Part shown: piece by piece, positions 57,670 to 64,000 of the stretch
How positions within the stretch are numbered: the stretch's first letter is position 1
Layout of the letters: each line of letters starts with the position of its first letter
NCBI GenBank assembly: GCA_027257055.1
Contig: JAPVLO010000382.1
Coordinates: 1,116,001-1,180,000, forward strand
Length of the DNA: 64,000 nucleotides
Reading direction: 5' to 3'
Origin: Cephalopachus bancanus
Taxonomy: Eukaryota; Chordata; Mammalia; Primates; Tarsiidae
Made by a program: the position numbers and the translations under genes
The notes under the pieces: model-generated
What the model was told of the DNA's origin: nothing
The model's input: only the letters and a program-made list of their open reading frames with translations
The model's database searches: none

Positions 57670-59340
57670 TTAGTTCAACTGACTTTGATAACCAAACACC
57701 AACACTCATTCATTAACAGGAGTTTGATGTTCTGAAATCTGGACCTGTTAAGTAAAATATCCACAGAGCAATTAAAAATCCTGGTTTCTGATCCCTTGCC
57801 AAATTATCAGTCACAAACAGCACTGATCAAACTCAATTCCTTTTCATTTTCCATGTGATTCACACTCGGCAAGGAGACATTGGTTAGGGAAAAAGAAAAT
57901 ATATTGAAGGGATGGTTATTTGCTTCCTCCCTTAAAATCCTGTGAATGATTAATTCATAAGCTACCCATTATAAAGTTGAGGTCTCCTTTTTATACAGAA
58001 CTTGTAGTTCCAAAATGAATGACTTTCTCAACATAAAGCTGGAAAAGAACTTCTTTGTCACTCTCTTCCACAATCTCTTTGTGGAACAATTAACTTGAAA
58101 GTCAGCATTCTTTCTCCAGGATCTTTCTCAATCTTTCTACACACCCAGAACTATTAGCAGTCCACTTAACTTATTTTTATTTATCTCATTTATTTCATAG
58201 TGATCTTGTTCTCATAAAAAATAAGGACTTCTAATCCTGCTAAGGATGGAGATGCACATGCTTCCAAATCTTCATTCTGGGAAATTCCCACAATAAGCCT
58301 AAGTTTATTTTCCTTTACACACAGATCTCAAAAGCTTTACATTTATCTGCCTGGTTTTAATAATTAGCACACATGTAACTGAACCTTCTCATAAATATAC
58401 ATATCAACCTGGCCTTCCTTACCTTTTGTCTTCTGAGCTAGAGTGTCTGTGTTCAAAGTTTGGTTTTTCGTGACCTTCCGAATCTATCGTAGACATTATA
58501 GCTCTACAAGTCCCAATATATGATCCATAGAGAAATCAAACAAAGCCAAGTTAGAGATTAAAAAATCTTATTCTTCAAATATTCTATTATAATTTTTTCA
58601 ATGAAGCACTCATATAAGTTGAATCACTTGTTTCTCTTATATTTTTTTAAAATTCAAACTCGCTTCATAACTAAAATTCCATAATACACAATTCTGAAAT
58701 GACCTCAACATTTTGGAAATAATGGCCCTGACTAATGTGACAGTTTCCAGGTAGAGGCTGTTTGGCTTTCCACCCCCCTCCCAAAGGCTTAATGACATTT
58801 CTAAAGATAACAAGTCCCATGTGATGCAGCCCTTTAAAACAGTCATCAACTTAAATAAATTTCTTTGGTTTACGAGTACGAGTGAAAAATGTTAGTATCC
58901 ATTTATGAGAAGGTAGAGAGGCACGGGCATGAACCCTACAAAGCTGTTGGCCAAGATCTTACTTGAAAATTGGGATCTGATGAGGGGATGGTCTTCTCGG
59001 AAAGTGTTCATGGCTCCCCATTCTGAGGACTGATAAGGCCTCGGAGACTAAAACAACAATTCCTCTTCTTAGGGGAATATTAGAATCACCTTGAAAAAGA
59101 GCAGTGATTGTATAGATGAACTAACTGGCTGGAGCATCTCACTTCCTTTTCCGCAGGAGGAAGATCATGGTCCCACAGAGGAATACACCACCAATCCTTT
59201 CAATCAATTCAGATTTTCTTCCTTGTGTCTTCCCTAAAAAGCTTACCTCTGAAGAGGTCCGGCATGGTAAAAAGCCCTCAGGGGAATTGAATCACAATCC
59301 TGGGACGGACAACCCTTATCCTCCTGAGGAAAAAAAGGAT
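57670..59340. other. Unique sequence, nothing recognised
   Basis: 1.7 kb without a recognised repeat. It is one of the longest repeat-free stretches. A 68-codon + frame at 59167-59373 runs into the FLAM and has no known domain. Confidence 0.45.
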
Positions 59341-59344
59341 AAGA

Positions 59345-59450
59345 GCTGGACTTGTTGGTTGAGGTTGAGGTGAGAGGATTGCTTGAGGCCAGAGTTCAAG
59401 ACTAGCCTGGGTAACATAGCAAGACCCCATTTCAAGAGAAAAAAAAGTGT
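59345..59450 (+). mobile_element. FLAM: FLAM-like Alu monomer, 5' truncated
   Basis: GGACTTGTTGGTTGAGGTTGAGGTGAGAGGATTGCTTGAGGCCAGAGTTCAAGACTAGCCTGGGTAACATAGCAAGACCCC, then A(8). The start of the monomer is missing or rearranged. Confidence 0.85.
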
Positions 59451-59454
59451 AGAC

Positions 59455-60285
59455 GGGGGATTGAGGTTGACTGGAAGAACCAAGAAGTAGAAAGAAAGAA
59501 GGTAAGGTGAAAAAGGAGAGCCAACAATACTAAATTTTCCAGTTCTGTTATGTTTCTCACAGAAATATTCATTGGTACTTTAGTTTCTCAAGGAGAAAAT
59601 GTAAACAGAATTGAGGTAAGGAAAAATAAATGGGATAATATTGCTTTATCATAGGCCAAAATGTCATTTTGTAGTTGTACAGGATATTGTTTGTTGATCT
59701 TCAACACCATTCTCACCTCTCTAAGCTCTCTCTTGCATGCCACGTTTATGAAGTCTAAAAACTATCTTTCCTAGATGCCCTTACTAGCAAGTTGCTGACT
59801 AGATTCCAGCAGTGAGAGGCACTAGAGTGAGACAGGGAAGGAAGAAGAGAAAGAGAAGCTACTGTGCTCAAGATATACATGGAGGACTGTACCTGGACAT
59901 TGGCCCATTGCCAGTGACATCAGGCATCTCCTGAGAATCGCCCACTTGCTTCACTGTAGTCACCAACACTTTTCCTGAAGGAAGTTTTCCTGTCCTTCAT
60001 TTCCCCAGCCTTCCAAAGATTTTAGAAGCCTCTAATTCCCTGTGTTAAATCACTTCCTATTCAAAATACCCAAGGTGGCTTCTGTGAATCCTGACTTATA
60101 CGTCAGTCTGTTCCATACTTCTCAAATTGGGGTGCATATATCAATCCTTGAGGGTACCAGGACATGTAAAACCATAAGGAAGTATGGTACATATTCTTGA
60201 ACGAATTTACTTGATAGTAGTTAATTTCAGGAATTTATTTTTATATTTAAATAATCACTGAAATATTATGGAGAAAAGGCATTTT
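59455..60285. other. Unique sequence, nothing recognised
   Basis: No family recognised in 0.8 kb. The region 60110-60190 (CTTCTCAAATTGGGGTGCATATATCAATCC) resembles a hAT MITE start very weakly. Confidence 0.35.
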
Positions 60286-60301
60286 AAAATAAAGTTTTAG
60301 G

Positions 60302-60376
60302 GACAACCCCCTCAGGTCCTCTCCCACTGTGGGAGCCTTTCTGTCCTCTTAATAAATCCTGCTTTCTCAAATAAAT
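60302..60376 (+). mobile_element. TINE: TINE: LTR-derived mini-retrotransposon, copy 2
   Basis: Core 64 nt from GACAACCCCC to CCTGCTTT, then CTCAAATAAATAAATAAA tail. AATAAA at 60351-60356 is the LTR poly(A) signal. A near-perfect palindrome CTCCCACTGTGGGAG sits at 60321-60335. TSD AAATAAAGTTTTAGG is exact at 60287-60301 and 60377-60391. It shares 55 of 64 core positions with copy 1 (27574-27650), without indels. It matches the family description of tarsier TINEs (LTR-derived, L1-mobilised). Confidence 0.9.
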
Positions 60377-60391
60377 AAATAAAGTTTTAGG

Positions 60392-60670
60392 ACAAAAAAA
60401 ACTTAAAGAGAAATAACTCTTGCAGGAGACAAGAGTTTACATTGCACTCTCGACCTGAAAGATGTACCTCTACTCTTCTCTGCAATTTCAAGTATCTTGA
60501 TGGAAGAGTTAGAGACACACTGCACATCTGTCTGTCTGTCTAAGTTTCTCCTGCATTCCTGTTTCTGAAGGAATCTTAGATGGTACAGCAGTATCAGGCA
60601 GCTCAAAAGTCTGTATATTTTCTATTAACAGCAAGTCAGGGTTCAAGTAAGTGAGAGTTTTCATATACAT
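60392..60670. other. Unique sequence, nothing recognised
   Basis: Short unique stretch. Nothing recognised. Confidence 0.35.
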
Positions 60671-60674
60671 CTTA

Positions 60675-60810
60675 TCTTACCTACTACCATACCAGATCCT
60701 TCATGGCAGGGAAGACACCATGTCTAATCAGTTATGCACTCAGCACTGTGTGTCTCCACATAGGCCCACAGAGTACTCAATGCCTATCTTATTCACTGAA
60801 TTCAAGAATC
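60675..60810 (+). mobile_element. L2: L2 3' end
   Basis: CCTTCATGGCAGGGAAGACACCATGTCTAATCAG, then CACTCAGCACTGTGTGTCTCCACATAGGCCCACAGAGTACTCAATGCC fits the L2 tail ('gagggcagggaccatgtct...cccagcacctagcac'). Confidence 0.65.
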
Positions 60811-60914
60811 AGTGGGCAGAAGGATAGGTATTTACTAAGTATAAGTGTCAACATAGAGGTGAAAATATGTGAAATATATATTATTGAATAAGTAACACAG
60901 ACCAAGTTATTTTG

Positions 60915-61080
60915 CCTCTAAGTCTTAGGTTCTGCATCAGGAAAATGAGGATAATAATTGTAGCTATTTCTTAGGGTTGTTAGGGTTGGGGTGAAGGTTT
61001 AAGAGAGATGGTACAGGCAAGTCACCTACCAAGGTGTCTGGCACATAGTAAGCACCCCAATAAATATTAGCTATTATCAT
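60915..61080 (+). mobile_element. MIR: MIR SINE 3' part
   Basis: TTTTGCCTCTAAGTCTTAGGTTCTGCATCAGGAAAATGAGGATAATAATTG, ending GTGTCTGGCACATAGTAAGCACCCCAATAAATATTAGCTATTATCATTACC. The 3' terminus is unusually well kept. Confidence 0.9.
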
Positions 61081-61404
61081 TACCAACTTTCACTGGATTG
61101 GAGTAACCTGAAATATGCTTTGCATAACTATACTGAGTCTAATTCAATCTTTCCTCAATGGTTCAGAGAGCACCAAAGTGTTCCTGCAGGTCATCTGAGA
61201 CATGGTGTCAGCAGTTCATTAGCCAGAATGGCAGACAGCAGGATGCCCTGGTTGTCCTAGCCCTGGCCCTCGCTTCCACAAGAAATCTCGCTAGGAAAGA
61301 CTAGCTGATCTTTTGGCCACATGGCAGTCTTCCAAAAGGAATTGTTATTTGGGTTAGGATTACAAGATTAGTAGAGAGGAGCACACAGTCAATGAAATAA
61401 TACA

Positions 61405-61660
61405 TTTTGACTCTAAAAAAGAAACTGATACAGTAGCTCATGAAATTTTACTCCTTACATGAAATTCAAACTGGCAGGAGTGTGAAGCTCATCACAGAGG
61501 CTAAAACCTGACTAAAGGCAAATGAACAATTATCAATGATAATGTACATGGGCAGAGGAACGCCTGGTGGGGAGCCTGTGGCACCCGTGGTAAGTCCAGT
61601 TTTATTTAACATCTTAGTTAATGATCTGGAAGAGAGATAAACAAAACTAAAGAGAGATGC
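61405..61660 (+). mobile_element. CR1/L3-clade reverse-transcriptase relic
   Basis: Two conserved RT motifs survive in different frames. At 61409-61441 a frame gives DSKKETDTVAHEILL, like the D.SKAFDTV.H.ILL motif. At 61593-61637 another frame gives SPVLFNILVNDLEE, like the GS.LGPLLFNI..NDL motif. The spacing between them suits this RT family. Stops and a frame shift show it is long dead. L2 is the alternative, but the residues fit CR1/L3 better. Confidence 0.7.
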
Positions 61661-61664
61661 CGAA

Positions 61665-63765
61665 GTGGATATCTGTAGGCTTTGCCTGCTGGGAACCCGA
61701 TCTCCTACTGGTGGTAACAACACCCAGTTGTGCTCTGGGAAACAACCCCTCCCCCAGTGGACAAAATCTCCATGGAGATGTCAAACAAGGTGCTCCAACC
61801 TCCCTTGCAATGGATGGGCAAGTGAGTCATGCTGGGCCAAAAACATGCTCTCTCCCTGGAATTCTAATCTTAAGCACAGTATCACAAAGACTTTTTTGAT
61901 ACAAAAACATTGAACCATCAAGCATCATGTATTCCAGTAGCATGCTTCTGGGAAAAAGAAAAAAGATCCATTAATTCTTGCTACTTAGGTCCTTGGAAGC
62001 AATCTGGCTTTGTTTTTTCCTTTCCTTTCCCTTTAAATCTAATATATTTTTTTTCTGATTAAGTAATCTTATTTCATGTGAGTTGAAAAAAAAAAAATCC
62101 AAATAATAGACATGCAACTTCTACTAAATCTAGAGTATGCATTCTGTTGCATTCTGTTTATCTGATCCTTCAGCAATTCTCAAAATACTTTTCAGACAGT
62201 AGCGTATGAAACACCACTACAGATAAAGCAAGCTATTTAAAAATCACAGTGTTTAGATTTAACTTGAAAAAATTCAAGTTGACATTTTTTCTGGAAAAAA
62301 TAGTCACGCAATAGAACAAATCACCTAACCTTAGAACTAAGGGGAAAGCAGAGAATCAGACATGAGACTGCAATGAGATGAGGCACTTTTAAATGCCATT
62401 AAAGCTCTATATTGCATAAAGTGCAACACATGAGACATTAGCAAAGCACAATCATGGTAAATGACCTCTATGGTACATTGTCTGAGTTATTAGGCACATA
62501 TTTTCTTTAAAGAGAAAGAGTAGGCAAAGAATAAATCCAAGGGAGTTTAGAGAAGTGTAATAAAAAGATCAGGTTATCCAGGTAAAGGGATGAATGTTCA
62601 AGATACACTAGCTGTGTCTTCCAACAGCCATATTCTCTTGGGTGGGAAGCAGGGAAGGAAGGTTCCATCTTGGTTTGAGGCTAAGAGCAGCTTTATACTT
62701 AAGGGCCGTATTTGCTGATTACAGGAAATTTAATCATCTAGGTCCAAAAGAGGAGGTGAAGACAAAGGGTGAGACCAGCCTACTCTCAGCCTATATAGAT
62801 GTTTCTGTCACTCAACAAACACCCTACATTGTCTCCGTAACAACTCGCCTGCAATACTTTTGAACCAGGAGAAGAAAGCTGCTTTGCCAACACCTAATAA
62901 GGCCACTCTCTTATAGGGAAAAGTTGGAAAGGAAGGAGGGATTGGAGAGAATTAAGATCCATTTTCTAGTTTACAAAGAATAGGGACTCACTCCTATTGT
63001 TCTTTCTTTCCAGAATCTATAAGCAAGACCTCTGGGGGAACTAGTCAGTGCCACATTCTGGTTGGTGTTTTAAAAAGACCCAAGGCATACACTGCACGCA
63101 GCAAATAAGAGGGGTGTACAATAATAGGTATATTGCACATGAATAAGATATCTAATATAGTATCAGAATCCCAACAGAAAACAGATGTCAATGCCAAATA
63201 AAGACATTGAGGAGAGTTTAATGAGGGTACTATGTATAATGGTGTGGGCAGAGTCAAGGAAAACCAATAAGGAGTGGTGAAACACCCTAGGTATGACAAC
63301 TATGAGAGTTGTTACCACCCCTGGCTCCCAAAGATGAAAGGTGAGGGAGCTGATAATGAAACCCAGTAGCAGCTAGACCTGAGAAAGGGCCACCCCAGAG
63401 AAACCATGGCCTTTAGGAGAGGAAGGAAGTCATTCTAAACCCACAGAACAGCAGGGATGAAGGGAACTGGGGGAATGGTCACCCAACCTCACCCTCCTGA
63501 CTGTCCTCTCAGACATGCCTCCACTGGCTAGTCCCAACTGATCTAGTCTACAGGGTTCAGCCTCATAGTGGTCAAAGCGGAGTGAGAAGAATGGAAAGAG
63601 GATCTGAAGGGGCAGAGAGGAATATCTATCTCCATGTCTTTACTGATATCTATTTCACTTACACCATGGCAACTTTCCACGCATTCCTCCAAAGTATGTA
63701 ATTTTTTTTAACCCTTCCACTTCTGTGTGAGGTCTTCTCACCCTCTCTAAACGTTAATCTGCATT
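61665..63765. other. Unique sequence, nothing recognised
   Basis: 2.1 kb with no recognised repeat. Purine-rich runs lie at 62040-62095 (T- and A-rich). Open frames at 61657-61913 and 62642-62863 show no known domain. The right half (62600-63700) is GC-richer. Confidence 0.4.
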
Positions 63766-63770
63766 TCCCT

Positions 63771-63908
63771 TAATTTTTTTTTTTTTTTTTTGGTAGCGAC
63801 TAGGTCTTGCTGTGTTGCCCAGGCTAGACTTGAACTCCTGCCTTCAAGCAATTCTCCCACTTTGGCCTCCCGAAGTGCTGGAATTACAGGCATGAGACAT
63901 CACACCTG
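63771..63908 (-). mobile_element. FLAM: Alu left-monomer type, antisense
   Basis: T(19) tail, then GGTAGCGACTAGGTCTTGCTGTGTTGCCCAGGCTAGACTTGAACTCCTG, ending TACAGGCATGAGACATCACACCTGG. One arm only, so a monomer. Confidence 0.85.
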
Positions 63909-64000
63909 GTGAGGTATCATTTAAAGCACACCTGAAACAAAAACCATCCCTACACTAAGAAGACATTAAAACAATGACTGAAACAGCAGCTTTGCCTGTG

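Noticed and set aside
59167..59373. Lysine-rich 68-codon frame
   Set aside because: Considered as a processed pseudogene, but it matches no protein I know and runs into a FLAM.

Overview
The window is nuclear DNA from a primate, most likely a tarsier (Tarsius). I recognise no intact protein-coding gene, no rRNA or tRNA gene, no CRISPR array and no exon. It is about 40% GC, intergenic or deep-intronic in character, and built largely from layers of transposable elements. Every long reading frame that I could explain lies inside a repeat.

The primate call rests on dimeric 7SL-derived Alu elements. Most younger copies share an unusual consensus: a GGGCTCGGTGGCTCAGCC start, a tRNA-like GGTTCGAGACC B box, and a linker reading CAATAAATCAAAAAATCAGCC. 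They are not the anthropoid AluS/Y type, nor the lemur or galago types I remember, and no tRNA-hybrid lorisiform SINE is present. Two roughly 64-nt inserts (about 27.57-27.65 kb and 60.30-60.38 kb) look like the R-region end of a retroviral LTR, end in poly(A) and carry target-site duplications (TSDs). This matches the LTR-derived, LINE1-mobilised 'TINE' elements reported from the Philippine tarsier genome, so the two lines of evidence agree.

Layout. 0-3.2 kb: unique sequence with MIR/L2 relics. 3.2-6.5 kb: an ancient L1 on the + strand, split by an old Alu and by a head-to-head Alu pair. 6.5-13.3 kb: mostly unique, with MIRs, L2 ends, a truncated L1 that splits a MIR, and a Tigger-type DNA transposon. 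13.5-17.6 kb: an L2 reverse-transcriptase relic, then an ancient L1 (- strand) holding a (CA)n tract and an Alu. 18.6-24.5 kb: MER5A-like MITE, a short L1, an Alu, a Tigger element with an L1 tip inside it, and a solo LTR. 26.4-29.9 kb: a 220-bp local duplicate flanked by a perfect 14-bp repeat, an L1 containing a TINE, nested Alus, and an old L1. 31.9-34.0 kb: twin tandem Alus sharing three copies of one target site, and another Alu. 35.7-44.2 kb: a deep nest of an ancient L1/HAL1 block (- strand) interrupted by a hAT MITE, two L1s, and several Alus. 44.9-45.6 kb: another truncated L1. 46-64 kb: mostly unique sequence with MIR/L2 relics, a split L2, hAT elements, an older L1, the second TINE, and a decayed CR1/L3 reverse-transcriptase fragment at 61.4 kb.

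How it works together: lineage-specific L1 machinery explains the Alus, TINEs and truncated L1s, because nearly all carry A-rich tails and 9-18 bp TSDs. L2, MIR, CR1/L3, Tigger and hAT pieces are older background. The best regulatory candidate in unique DNA is a pair of perfect octamers 21 bp apart around an E-box near 25.0 kb. Subfamily names are from memory of consensus sequences. No search was run.
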